DNA from: Gracilaria caudata
Lineage: Eukaryota; Rhodophyta; Florideophyceae; Gracilariales; Gracilariaceae
Length of the DNA stretch: 64,000 nucleotides
Direction of reading: 5' to 3'
Assembly: GCA_030374735.1 (NCBI GenBank)
Contig: JASCIV010000001.1
Coordinates: 1-64,000 of the forward strand
Shown here: positions 1 to 10,742 of the stretch, one piece after another
Layout of the letters: each line of letters starts with the position of its first letter
Position numbering within the stretch: position 1 is the stretch's first letter
Made by a program: the position numbers and the translations under genes
Notes under the pieces: generated by a model
What the model was told of the DNA's origin: nothing
The model's input: only the letters and a program-made list of their open reading frames with translations
Databases searched by the model: none

Positions 1-1039
1 ATGAGCTATGAGATGCAGTGGGGCGTGTTTGATATCAATGGTTATAAACGGCAACTTGCCGACTATAGGTACCATTGAAGACGTAATGGAGAAACGGGGG
101 AATGGGCAGTGAGAGGAGGAGGAAAACTGTGAGGGGTGCTTGCAAGATTCCGAAAAGAGAAGTTTGGAAATGATTGCAAAACACGTTCGGAATTGTTCAA
201 TGTGTGTCTGTGGTGTGTACTGAGATGAGCAGCGATAGGGCACATGCGAAGACAATTCTATTGTTCTTCGGTCATATTACATTTTTGAGCGGAGGCTGTT
301 GCAATACAGAGTGATTGCGATGAGGGTATGGGGTGCGACAGTACCATCGAATGAGAAAAACAAGTATTCCAAGGAATGCGTCAATGACAATAAGGGCTTT
401 GAATGTTTTGGCTTCATATGGTCTGCTTGTCGGTGTTGAGTCCTACAACCCACTGCATGATGCAGACGGTTTCAAAAATGAGAACGTTTATTGAATCTCA
501 GAGCTTTACATATCGCGCTTTGGGTTTGGTGTTCAGGTTTGGTTTGGGTTCGGGTTTACTTGAGGTTTTTGTTTGGTTCGATATTATTGTTCCTTTATGT
601 TGATGTCGTCAAAGTAAGCCTAAGGCTGGCAATCTAGGTGGGGGGGAGCAGCGGCAATGCAGAAAATAACAAAAGAAGCAATATCAAGTAGAAAACGAGG
701 GGCGACTTTTGGCGTTGTGTGTAGACACATGTGATAGTAGTGGCTACGATGGAGTGAACGAGGAAGCGGTTTTTAGACTGGTGAATAAGGCGTCATTGCT
801 ATCTATAGAGATCAGATTTGGTCTACTTTATTATCGCTGTCGTCTGTCGCGTGCTCTTGATATGTTCCTGTTGCAGAAGAATCTAGTGGTTGTTCTGCAG
901 TTTTGTGCGTCCTGAAATGTTCTGGGAAAACCATGGAATTCCCAAGAAAAAGCTTGCTCATCACATAAGAACAGCGTATCCTTGGTGGAAACTTTGGCAA
1001 CACGTTTGGGTTTATCACATTGGTTGCCAAGCCGAATTT
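1..1039. other. Left edge, no gene recognised
   Basis: No ORF here looks like a known protein. On the minus strand this stretch lies downstream of the RNase H remnant of the neighbouring retrotransposon, where integrase would be expected. I see no integrase zinc-binding or DDE motif and no second LTR. It may be heavily decayed 3' pol or unrelated sequence. Confidence 0.4.
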
Positions 1040-2998
1040 CGATATTCGGAGTCTCTATTTCATCAATCGTCTAAAATTGGTTCGCACTCGCATCACTGTT
1101 CACCTTTTATGGTAAGCCGTGTTTCGGGAAGGCCAACACTGGCGGCGACGTCATTGCGTCAATTTAGGCCGTGAAGGCGGAAGCTTCCGAATTTTAAATG
1201 GTTCCAGTTCCACTGGTTTTCCTTCCATAGGGAGTTGGTTCAATGGCGAAGCAATATCCGAGAAGCTCGGCACGAAAGAACGGTATACGTTACACAGGAC
1301 TAAGAAGGATCGAAGCTCAGTTTTAGTTCTGGAGTGTTTTGCCTCTTTCAAGGATCGAACCCGCACCTCATCAATGGAAAGCTTACCTGGGCGAATGATA
1401 TACTTGAGGTACTTAACCGATTTCGTGAAGAAATCGCACTTCTTGAGCTTCAAGGTAATCCCTGCGTCCCGTAAAACGGTCATGTGACATCCCGTACATG
1501 GGTCAGATGATCTTCAATATTTTGTTGAAGAACACGACGATGTCGTTAAGGTCTGCCAGACAAGTAGTTTACTTAAACCTAGCCAGGAGAATATCCACCG
1601 CTCGCTGGAACGTTGCAGGGGCGTTTGTTAGCCCGAAGGGCATTCTCCGAAAACGGTATAGGCCTTGGTGGTACAAAAAGGCCGTCTTACCTTTATCTTC
1701 TTCCCTGATGGACACTTTCCAGCATCTCCAATTGGCATCTAAAGTGGTAAACACTTTCGCGCTCCCTAGAGAATCGATATATTCATCCATCCTGGGTATG
1801 GGATATACATCTTTCACCGTAACTGCATTCATTTTCCTGTAATCAATACAGAATCTTCAGGATCCGTCTGGCTTTGGTACCAATACAACTGGTGACGCCC
1901 ACGGGGACTGTGCGGGCTCGATGACGCCAGCGCGGAGCATCTTTTCAACTTGATATTTTTCCTCTTTCCGAGCTTTCGGTCCTGCTCTATAAGGGTGCCG
2001 TGCAATGGGCCGAGTATTCGGAAGCAAATCAATGCAGTGTTCAGTGACTCCAATTGTACCGAGAGTTCCATCCCACATGAGCGTGAAGTCGCGTAGCATG
2101 TCGCGCAACTTCTCCCGATGGGACTCCGGTACGTGCTCCAAATTGAGCTTCATTAACTTCTCAACAGGATCCGTCTGTTCACCGCAAGGTGGCACAGGCT
2201 TGACCTCATAAGGTATCGGGGTGTCAGGATTTGAAAACCTCTGGGTACCGTCCGCAACGGCTTCCAGAGACTCATTCCGTTTTTCGGCGAATTTTTCAGC
2301 CTCCTCTCCCTCCTTAGGGTCGGACGCACCGAGAACGGTTCCAATCGGAATCTCCGTAGGTACCATCGCGGTAGGATGCGGTAGCACCGTACCAATTACT
2401 TGGTTCTTTGTCAACCATTGCTTGGTTCGGCCGAGGTTGGCGACAAGGACCTTAAAGAATTCACCCGATTGGATCAGAACAGCACCATTGGCCAAAGCAA
2501 TCTGGCGCTCTTCATGTAGTGCCGGTAACGGTTGAACAGTGTGTAAACCAAAATGTTTGGTAGTCATCTCGACCCAAACCTGGGACCCTGGCGAAAGTTG
2601 CACAGATTTCAGCACGTGCAACTTCGTCGATGCCACTATACCCTTTGCTGGCTGTTGAGCGGCCAGCAGCGGTACATGCTTCCGCGTAGCGGCTTGCAGA
2701 GATCTCCGGACGATTGGAACGAAAGAACCGTCTTCCATCTCCACGGTACGCTTCCTAGGTCGGATATTTTTCACGAAGCGCTCACAGAAATCACCACCAA
2801 GTATCACTGGTGCGGCGAGCGAATCGCAAACGATAAAGTCTACCTGTACCAGGTGCTTTCTCAATCTCACGAGGAGCGAAATGTACCCAGCCGTGCTGGT
2901 CGGATTGTTCTTCGCATCCGATATATCCAACGATGGACCGTAAGGAATACGTTCCCGAAGAGCAGGCGGTATCAGTTTCCTGTGGATGAGGTTAAGGG
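1040..2998 (-). pseudogene. pol: retropepsin, reverse transcriptase, RNase H start (disrupted)
   Basis: Minus-strand 2998-1857 begins with a retropepsin. The DTG active-site region is scrambled by a frame change near 2995, but GAALNLIHR and ILGGDF remain. A linker leads to the reverse-transcriptase N-terminus (VIEPAQSPWASPVVLVPKPD). The next segment, 1832-1569, holds FRRMPFGLTNAPATFQRA. The catalytic YxDD block follows near 1540, where the frame reads DLNDIV with a stop a few codons before it, so the metal-binding aspartate pair is degraded. 1483-1151 carries the RT connection (FLVLCNVYRSFVPSFSDIASPLNQL), then an RNase H start (SPPVLAFPKHGLP, NSDAS) with stops. The family copies element RNA into DNA; this copy cannot. 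Confidence 0.85.
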
Positions 2999-3621
2999 CA
3001 GCTCCTATAATCTAGGACAGACAACTGGCGAACCATAAACTTTGTGGACAGGCCGAGGTCGGCGTAAACATTATAGTTCCTCTGGGTCATGACCAGGATT
3101 CGATCTGGGAAACGGGGACTACGGGCCCGTACCCACGGTCGACATAAAACACATAGGTGTTTCGAATCCACGTCGGTGGCTGCTATTATCCTTGATAGGA
3201 CCGTAACAGTAAAGGAGCGAGGCGGAAGCGCCTCGGGCGTCTTCGAGTTCGACTTGGAAGACGCCATTCCCGTCGGGGAGACTCCCACAGTTAGTTTTTT
3301 GGAGACGGAACCGCCGGATGCCGGCGATTCCCATCCGCGGGAGCTAATTGATTCCCGGGGACCGGTTCGCGACTCTGGACCTGGGTTGGATTTTGGGCCA
3401 AACCCAGCGTAAACTCCTATAATCGATTTGAATAAACTTCTAGTAGACGTGTCATTTGATATTCATTTTTCTCATTAGGACAGGCCGTGCGTCATTGAGT
3501 TCTCAATAGATCAATATGCAACGAAAATCTATTGAATGTAATATTTCTAAAAACTTAAATCCATTGAAGATGCCTTGATAATACGCGAGAAGATTCTCAA
3601 ATACAGACCATTAAATGAAGA

Positions 3622-5358
3622 CTAAATTCTGCCTGAGAAAGTGGCAGTACCATGCGTGGTTCCAGCGGCTCCCTGAAAGGATAGCAAATGCTTGGCTCCT
3701 TCACAGGACGTCCTGGGTACCCTTGCCTGTTCCTCGGGTGTCAAAGACTCGAACTGAGTGACGATTTTCAACCTTTCCCGTGCCGGGAGCGTGCACTGCG
3801 GTGAAACATGACCAATTTGGTAACATTCATAGCAGATAACTGCAGTTGAGCCATCGTTGGGGCGCGCTATCACACGACCCTGCTGGGTGTTATCCCTCCA
3901 TCCGAGGTGGGAAACCTTCATTCCACGACCTCCACAAGGTATCGGTGCTGCCGGGATTTGGCGATGCTGAGCATACAGGGCCGGGTCAGATTCCGTAGAC
4001 GGCACGGTAGTGAACGGCAGTTACGATGTAGCAATTGAAGTGCGGATCGAACTCGGATGACTACCAATGAGGTGCACATTGTCCATATCCATATTGACTT
4101 CATTCCCATACGAGAGGGCAAGAGAAGAGTCAGAATCGTTAGCGAACAGTATCTTACGAGGTTTAGACTTCGAGAGACGCCGAGCTTGGAGCGTATCCTA
4201 TTCTGCCTGGGCATATTTTACCATTTCCCAGTAGGTGGTTTTCCCATTCTCCTCTCTGTACCGGCAACAAGAGCCCGGATTGCGGGAATCAATCCCTCAA
4301 CGAACATTGCACATCTCTTCTGAAAGGGATGGACGTTACCACAGCGGTGAAAAGCGTTATTCAGCGGCGTTGAATAAGCCGTTTCTGTTTCTTCCGGACG
4401 TTTTTCAGATCCCTCAAGGCAGACAAAATCTGTTGAAGAGCCTGACCAGTCGCATATGACCTTAAGAGGTAATGAACCGCTTCGGGCCAACACGTAACTC
4501 CACCTTCCGAGGCTCGTCATGATCCAAGGATGGAGTTAAACTGATCATCAGCCTGACCTTTGAGGTAATATGGAAGAGCAACGTACGCCTGTCTTTCCGT
4601 CATTCCGAGAATATCGGCTTCATGAACGAACCTCGAGAGGAAATTCAGCACCCGGATGCGATCTTCTTCTGTAAACTCGCGGTTCCTCATGCTAACTGCG
4701 AGTTCACGGATATGGGCCCGAAACTTCTCGGATCTTTCCGTTGAACGGCTTCAGCTTCTTCATCCATTCTGATGGTGGCTTCGAAAGTACCCAAACGGGC
4801 GTTGAATCGATCCAGCATGGTGTGAATCTCTCCAACAGACTGTCGGTAATTTTCAACATAAGCCCCTGGCGAACCAAAGCTCTCCATGACTTAGTTCATT
4901 TCCTGTCGCATGGTCTTGATCTCACCTGAGACATCTCTTAATTGAGCGTCCTCCACCTTCCCTCTGAGGGCATCGACCTCTGTCGCGAGGGCTGCTTGCC
5001 AGCTGGTCATTACACCTGTACGAACCTTAAGCACTCTGACTTGAGTCTCCAACTCGGCGACGAGTGCGTCATTAGCCGCAGTGGCGGAAGAGGAACCCTG
5101 TACAGGATCAGACGGGGGTCCAGCCACTGCAGCGTCAGACTACTTCTGTGGTTGCTTCCGGGTTCCGGATTTCTTCTCCACCCAAGTGGGGGGTTCAGGA
5201 ACGGACCGCGCTTGCGGGAGCAATCCCGAACCTACGGAACGAGCCTTTGAGGGGCTAATTCGTTTCTGATTACCCATTTCCGGGGGCGTCGAGGATGCCA
5301 AACCGGGAGACACTTCTTCCAAATTTCTTGGCTCGAGATCTTGCGAGTACCACTTCAA
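3622..5358 (-). pseudogene. gag-like region with CCHC zinc knuckle, disrupted
   Basis: On the minus strand the frame beginning near 5358 runs to about 4685 with in-frame stops near 5137 and 4888. It encodes a charged, probably coiled-coil segment (ELETQVRVLKV) and a stretch rich in helix-forming residues. After a frame change, 4520-4218 continues with a capsid-like helical segment. A further change leads to 4005-3622, which holds a clear retroviral-type zinc knuckle, CYECYQIGHVSPQC (C-x2-C-x4-H-x4-C), near 3834-3793. Gag knuckles bind RNA during particle assembly. At least two frame changes and several stops make this copy non-functional. The position upstream of pol on the same strand supports the call. 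Confidence 0.65.
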
Positions 5359-5389
5359 TTAGACCTTTTTAGGCACCAGTCTCCTAGCC

Positions 5390-6213
5390 CTTCTAAGTCA
5401 GGAGACCAGAATGTAGAGCAAACAAACGAGGGTACGATCCACCAGAGTGTCCGAGTCCTGCACCCACAGATCGGCGACTCGGCACTAGAGCCCTCTGCCC
5501 GTACTCGTGCCGTGAGGCAGCCGGGTGTAAGACCAGGGACGGTACTGGATATACCTGCGGAGGTAAAGAAGGGCCTAGGCCTAGAAAAGAAACGACCAGC
5601 GGTGGCACGAAGTGAGCGAGTCCAAGAATGGAACAAACGGAGTGCCGTAAGACGGTGTAAGGCTCCAACGGAGAAAGCACAAGCGACGATACGGCCTGTG
5701 CCAAACGGCGGGGACAGAGCCGATTTCGGAGCGAGACACACACACAGGTGTCCAGAAAATAACCCTATACAGAGGCGGAAGCGGGGCCTGTACCAGGAAA
5801 ACGGTACTTACTGATAACGATACGGTAATTCGGTGCATGACTGCGAACAAAACAAGGCATCGGAACAATAGCAACCCCAGACCAGAAATAGGTAGCGAGA
5901 GACTTCCTGAGTGAATCTGAGGGGGTGAGTTTACCGAAACAAATCATGGTTACTCTCCTAGTGGAGTCGTAAACCTACGGAGGCAGTAATACGCACAGCC
6001 CGGTCTTCGGGATGAAGACGCGACTCAGTTGAATTTTACGACTTAGGCTCCAGGGCGAGATCGCCCGAGCATATATATCTAGTGCAGATTGAACTAAAAA
6101 TATTAACTAAAGTAGTGCACACCCCTCTGGGTCCACCCACGGGGCATACCCATTGTGAGGGTGCAAACAGAAGCATTCTAACCCACAGAGATACCATAAC
6201 TACCCGTGTAACA
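5390..6213 (-). repeat. 5' LTR plus untranslated leader of the retrotransposon
   Basis: This non-coding stretch matches plus-strand sequence at about 31,595-32,350 in inverted orientation. Shared blocks include GTGCACTACTTTAGTTAAT, the block around CGTCTTCATCCCGAAGACCG, CTAGGAGAGTAA versus TTAGGAGAGTAA, and GACTTAGAAGGGCT at the far end. The match covers the LTR and the region before gag and then fades. I could not separate LTR from leader or find a convincing primer-binding site. Confidence 0.6.
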
Positions 6214-6240
6214 CCCGTACATGGGGCCAACTAGCAACCA

Positions 6241-6709
6241 ACCTTGCAAAGGTAGTTTTCCGAAATATTCTACTTCTTCCCGAAATCGGGTAACAATTCA
6301 TGGAATTCATACATCACGTCCCACGTAACCCAACGGGTATCGAAACAATTATGAATGGAATCAGCATCACCGTTCTCGGTTCGCGTTGTTCCACAACATG
6401 GATACCAAATTGACCGCAGATTGAGCGCGCGCAATCTGTGTTCGCAGTCTGATTTCGCGGTGTCACATTGGAGGATAGGTTCCATGCGTATAGAGCGCAT
6501 GAAGAGGGTGGGCGGCAAATATTGCACTCCAACTGCGCCCACATTGCTCGCCACGTGCACCCCGCGGTATCATAATGCACTCCGCGCTCCCTCCAAGTAA
6601 TGAAATAAACTATTAAAAAATTGAAATGGCCTTGCAAGGGTGTCATTTTGGAGGATAGAATGCGTAGGGATGGAGTGGTTTTGGAGTGCGCACCCCAGAT
6701 ATAATTCAC
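6241..6709. repeat. Short imperfect direct repeats
   Basis: A block beginning GGTGTCA and containing TTGGAGGATAG occurs near 6459 and again near 6639. Each is followed by related G-rich sequence containing AGTGC and GCACCCC. I recognise no gene here. The spacing of about 180 bp suggests a degenerate tandem duplication bordering the downstream end of the ORF at 6710-7324. Confidence 0.4.
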
Positions 6710-7324
6710 TCATTTTGCATTCACATAAATGAAAAATTTCTCATAGGGGGACAGATACAGCAACTGATGAAAGCGTGAAGGAGACTGTATTTGCAACGTA
6801 GTCTTCTTCGATATTTTTGTTCCCGGGCCGTGTTGTTTGAAGAGATCATTCCAAAACACACGCTCAACAAACGAAGTACCTCCATCCACATCCTTCTCAA
6901 GATTCCAATCGAAATGATCACGTACACGACGGTCATGAGTCGTATCATCGAGGTCTTTCATACGGACATATTTATAAACAAGACTAAAGAAACGCACATC
7001 GACACTCGCCTCCACCAGTTCCGCCGCCGAGTACGTCGAATACGAACCATTCCTCACAATAGGGAGAAATTCTTGGGCGTAATTCAAACTGTTACCGTTC
7101 GACACGGCATAGTCAACAAGTTCAGAGAAACCAACCAGACGAGGACCTTCAGTACCATTTTTGGACGCTGAAAAGGCATCTTGAAGCTCCATGAATATCG
7201 AACATACCTTCAGAAAACGAGTGGCCACGTCAACTTCTCTGACGTTCGATGCCGAGCGGTAGCTGGAAGTGCCCGAGGCCCGGTGCTTATGACCGGAGAA
7301 GCCTTCGTCATCGGTAAGTGCCAT
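6710..7324 (-). CDS. Uncharacterised 204-residue protein
   Basis: One uninterrupted minus-strand frame starts with ATG at 7324. I do not recognise the family. The N-terminus is polar, residues about 30-60 look helical and amphipathic (TRFLKVCSIFMELQDAF), and the rest is mixed charged and aromatic (VDVRFFSLVYKYVRMKDL, FVERVFWNDLFKQHG). There is no signal peptide or obvious membrane segment. It ends next to short repeats and starts about 150 bp from a foldback hairpin, so it may belong to a small mobile unit. That is inference. Coding status rests on length and composition only. Confidence 0.45.
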   Translation of the reverse strand: MALTDDEGFSGHKHRASGTSSYRSASNVREVDVATRFLKVCSIFMELQDAFSASKNGTEGPRLVGFSELVDYAVSNGNSLNYAQEFLPIVRNGSYSTYSAAELVEASVDVRFFSLVYKYVRMKDLDDTTHDRRVRDHFDWNLEKDVDGGTSFVERVFWNDLFKQHGPGTKISKKTTLQIQSPSRFHQLLYLSPYEKFFIYVNAK

Positions 7325-7469
7325 GTCAAAGTGCGGAACGGAGAATCACGCGATTGCCAAGGAGAATCGATTACGACGAACGGAAATAACGTTCGGAGCG
7401 GGCGCCAAAATTTGTGTTCGATGGACGGAGAGTGTGGGAAAACGCCGAGAATCGAAACCGGTGGTACGG

Positions 7470-7690
7470 GGTTTCAGAGGTACAGATGTAGTATCTCCTG
7501 GTACTGCAGAATAAACCGCTCTCGGTGGGGTCGGGATGCGCCGTGTTCAGACCGCGGTCAGCGGCGTTCATAGCCCAGATCACGGTCATGATCTCGGCTA
7601 TGAACTCCGCTGACCGCGGTCCGAACACGGCGCATCCCAACCTCACCGAAGGGGGTCCCCATTGTGTACAGGAGATGGTACCGCCATTTT
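7470..7690. repeat. Large foldback inverted repeat (MITE-like hairpin)
   Basis: Two arms of roughly 100 bp face each other around 7586. The inner 50 bp of each arm are almost perfect complements. The left arm has GATGCGCCGTGTTC and CCGCGGTCAGCGG. The right arm has CCGCTGACCGCGG and GAACACGGCGCATC. Similarity fades outward, though GGTGGGG/CCTCACC and the CAGGAGAT region still pair. Both strands therefore show nearly the same hypothetical peptide. A non-autonomous foldback or MITE-type element fits best. Terminal motif and target duplication were not resolved. Confidence 0.75.
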
Positions 7691-8016
7691 GTGATGCTTT
7701 CAGATCGGTCCTAGCCATCTAAAACTCATTCAAACTACTCATTCAAACTACCATGGGACTCATTCCAACGATCTCAGAAGTGCACACGGGAGCTTTGCGG
7801 CGAGGATGAGCACAAGCCGGTGTAACGCGAGGCAGACACGTCTATCCCATACAACTGCACATTTTCAAAACAAGCGGATGTGAAGTGCTTTCTCACGCAA
7901 CCAAGGCGCCTGGTTTGGATACTGCCGCATATTTCTCCAATGCACAACCGTTGAAGCCGTGAATTCTGTCTCAGAGGCCATATATAATGGAAGGAAGGGG
8001 TCTTGGAAACTGGTAA

Positions 8017-8625
8017 ATGAGGCGGTCCCGAAAGCCTCGGAAGCCTCGAACGAACATGACGCCTTCACTCCGAAGCAGAAAGAAGGCGGACGAAGAAAAC
8101 GCATCAGATAACGGATCCACCGCTAGTCCACCATCTCCAATGGAACCGACGAATGCCAGCTCCAAGGCCGCACCGGGTGACGAGTTGATACTGCGTATAA
8201 CAGGAGCTGGAAGCACGAAGGTGCCGATTGGACGTGCTGAAGTGAATGCAGTAGAAATTGGAAATCGGAAACCAGGAAAGGAGGAGGTGGCGATTTGGCG
8301 AGAGAAAGTAAATAATGAGCTTCATACCTCTTATGCATATCCCTTTAAATGTACTGATGAGCATCCTATTCCGAACACGCTAAAGAATATGAACAAAAGC
8401 GGGATCTTTGCGTGGGATCTGAACTTCATGACCCCAAATGATACTGCTGAAACAACTGAACCTCCCACGAAGGAAGTGCCTAAAGCCCCTAAACTAAAAC
8501 AGTCTTCAAAAGCAGCCGGGAAAGGGGTGCAATTGGCTGAACCGGAACCGATGCCACCGACCGAGACTGGTGGAAAACGTATGCTTCCGCAAACGGCTCG
8601 AGTCAAGACAACGAGTGTGGTTTAG
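8017..8625 (+). CDS. Uncharacterised 202-residue basic protein
   Basis: An uninterrupted plus-strand frame. The first 35 residues are strongly basic (MRRSRKPRKPRTNM then a KK/RSRKK patch), like a nuclear localisation or nucleic-acid-binding tail. A Ser/Pro/Ala-rich linker follows, then a short folded-looking core around residues 60-135 (DELILRITGAG, EEVAIWREKVNNELHTSY). The C-terminal third is low-complexity, rich in Pro, Lys and Glu. I do not recognise the family. The next ORF starts 90 bp downstream on the same strand and the two could be exons of one gene. No upstream promoter element stands out. Confidence 0.45.
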   Translation: MRRSRKPRKPRTNMTPSLRSRKKADEENASDNGSTASPPSPMEPTNASSKAAPGDELILRITGAGSTKVPIGRAEVNAVEIGNRKPGKEEVAIWREKVNNELHTSYAYPFKCTDEHPIPNTLKNMNKSGIFAWDLNFMTPNDTAETTEPPTKEVPKAPKLKQSSKAAGKGVQLAEPEPMPPTETGGKRMLPQTARVKTTSVV

Positions 8626-8715
8626 CAGGGACAGGGTGACCCTAAACAGCAGCCATAGGTTGCACAATTGAAAACTCCCTCCCATGCTAGGATGGGACCC
8701 ATATAGCGCGAAAGT

Positions 8716-9351
8716 GTGAACATGACGTCGATTCCAGAGAGTGCCGGCTCTGCGTTGCGTAAACAACCGACGGGAAATGGCGGTTCGAAGACTAGCACCG
8801 CTAAAGGAATCGTTCCCGCCGGAAGCAAAAGTAGATTGGTCATGATCGTCATAGATGTGGACGATGATGATGAAGACGACGTCGTGCTCGTGAAGGAAAA
8901 AATTGGGAGCAATGTGAATGATTTGTTCGACCAAAGTCATTTCATACCCCCAGATAAGATGGACATGACTTTGGCGACGTTAGCCTTTGACTTGGACCAG
9001 TATGAATACAATTCTGTGGAAGTGGAACTAGGCAGTATTTATGTGCCGGACGTCAACGTGAGGGGGTTGCTCATGGAACATGTAGAAGCTCTAAAGAGCG
9101 AGATGCGAAGGAAGGGTTATTTACAAGCTCTTGGAACCATGAGCGTAGCGATAATGATTCCAGGACTTTGCGAAAACGATATGGTGGAGAACAATCGTGT
9201 TAAAGTGAACTACGTGTTAATTGATGGAGCCCATCTTCATATGGCCCTCCGGGAGCTCTACTCGTCTATGGAAAACGTCAAAGAACTGTGTCGACGAATA
9301 TCTGTATCATCGTGGAAGAGAGAAGATGGACAGGTGAGGACGACGAGATAG
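8716..9351 (+). CDS. Uncharacterised protein with a ParB-like IDGAH segment
   Basis: A plus-strand frame of 211 residues. Residues about 45-58 form an acidic patch (VDDDDEDD). The second half has the layout of a ParB/sulfiredoxin-like fold: VRGLLMEHVEALKSEMRRKG, a beta segment (MSVAIMIPG), then YVLIDGAHLHMALREL. ParB-type proteins have IDG(M/H)HR followed by AL at this place; here the usual Arg after His is Leu. After the stop a related-looking stretch continues in another register to about 9585 (FADKVHSVVLFI), so an intron or break near 9340-9370 is likely. The ParB link is a motif-level guess and the biological role is unknown. Confidence 0.45.
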   Translation: MNMTSIPESAGSALRKQPTGNGGSKTSTAKGIVPAGSKSRLVMIVIDVDDDDEDDVVLVKEKIGSNVNDLFDQSHFIPPDKMDMTLATLAFDLDQYEYNSVEVELGSIYVPDVNVRGLLMEHVEALKSEMRRKGYLQALGTMSVAIMIPGLCENDMVENNRVKVNYVLIDGAHLHMALRELYSSMENVKELCRRISVSSWKREDGQVRTTR

Positions 9352-9589
9352 ATTCTAAGCCTCGTAAATGTCTTTAATGATGGACTGAAGCACGCCCGCC
9401 TTATGAGTTTTGCTGACAAGGTGCATTCCGTCGTATTATTTATAACAGTTATGTTTGAGGAAGAGGAGGAGTTGAAGAACATGAAGAGGGCTTCTGTAGC
9501 GGGGTCTCTAAATGTATTTCGTATTATTGGCCCCCAGTGCACAACCTTGGTGGACACGTGTAGTACGAAATGTGGCCGAGTGTAGGACG

Positions 9590-9790
9590 AAAATAGACCC
9601 CAATTTTTGGCTCCCAGTTATGGCCAAACATGGCCCGAATATGGCCGAAAATGTGCCTCATAACGCAGGCCGAATAAAGGCCTTTAACAGAGGGGCGAAT
9701 GCAGTTCAAGATTGGGCCCAAGATGGATCGCAATTTTATGGAGATTATTGGACAAGAGGCCGTCCAAAATGGCCGTAAAAAGACCTGATT
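9590..9790. repeat. GGCC-rich degenerate satellite, copy 1
   Basis: ATGGCC or a close variant (CATGGCCCG, TATGGCCGA, AGGCCG) recurs every 10-30 bp with no stable longer period. The same style of array appears at about 28,020-28,300 and 55,890-56,560. It lies directly downstream of the 8716 ORF. It is non-coding as far as I can tell. Confidence 0.55.
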
Positions 9791-10742
9791 CATTTCGTTT
9801 ACACATCTATAAGTAGTCAAAACTCGACCAAGAAGGAGGCAAAATCTGTTCGGAAGGAGGACTACTTTGCTAGCGCATTCATCACGAAATGTGGCCGTTT
9901 TCTATCCGACTCGTTTGGATCATACTGTTCCCACATGTCACCGATACGGAGCCGAATTATTCTCAAAATCTGTCCCTTTTGGAGACGACAGATGGTCAAA
10001 AACTACACCTTTCATGTCCTGCAGTTGTCTCAAATAGGCACTTACCTAAGGGGTTCTGGAATCCACAATAGAACGTGAAGCTGGACTGGGGACTTTCATG
10101 AGGACTCTCATAACGCCCACTTCCACTGCTCTTCCTTTACTGCCTAGCCACTGGTGATCACCACAGTCAACAACGCTCCAAACAGAGAAATCATCTTGAA
10201 ATACTTCAAACATGGAACATGAGACTTAAACGCATAAAAGAGGGAAAGAGAACAAGAAAATCAATTTTTGATCCTTGCGGGTCATAAGAATGACTAGCAA
10301 CCGACGTGAAAAGCCACTTTTGGAATCGTAGGAAAGCGAGAACGATGTAGAAAACGGGTTTGAGTCAGAATTCTTTTGCCTTGGCTCGAATACATGTGAA
10401 ATCAATGTACTTACGAATAGAATAAGAGGTAAATGAAAGACATACTTCAGAATAGAACAGTGAGACACGAGAACGATAACGAAATCTGTTAGATTCTGAG
10501 TGCATGGAAGGTGCTAGTGCGAGTAGAATGTTTAAGCTTACCATTTGGCTGTCAAGTTGATGGCAAACGCTGCTGGACAACATGTTATCCTCTCCCTTTC
10601 TCTGTTCCTGATGAATGAATAATGATAGCGATGAAGAGCGTCAGTCAAGTGCAATTCGCGCCGCTGCAGAAGTAATCGTAATCACCACTCTTACTATTTG
10701 CATTGCAATAAGAAAGATTCGAGTTCGGCCGCACGCAGGGTG
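9791..10742. other. Intergenic stretch, nothing recognised
   Basis: The ORFs here are short and lack protein-like composition. I see no RNA gene or terminal inverted repeat. The outer end of transposon copy A should lie somewhere in this stretch or just after it, but I could not identify it. Confidence 0.4.

Larger units (their letters stand above)
1040..6213 (-). mobile_element. Decayed Ty3/gypsy-type LTR retrotransposon
   Basis: Read on the minus strand the order is LTR/leader, gag-like coiled-coil and zinc-knuckle segments, retropepsin-like segment, reverse transcriptase and the start of RNase H, which is the Ty3/gypsy order. Every coding part is broken by stops and frame changes. Integrase and the 3' LTR are not visible, so the element is truncated or too decayed near the window edge. 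The 5' end is set approximately where minus-strand sequence starts TGTTACACGGG. A second copy of the LTR/leader lies in opposite orientation near 31.6-32.35 kb. Exact LTR borders and target-site duplication could not be determined. Confidence 0.82.

Noticed and set aside
5355..5814. Overlapping open frames on both strands in the retrotransposon leader
   Set aside because: The region matches another leader copy at the nucleotide level with frame-breaking differences, so the frames are not conserved and it is treated as untranslated.
7371..7722. Two similar ORFs on opposite strands
   Set aside because: Their similarity is the direct result of the foldback palindrome, not of two genes.
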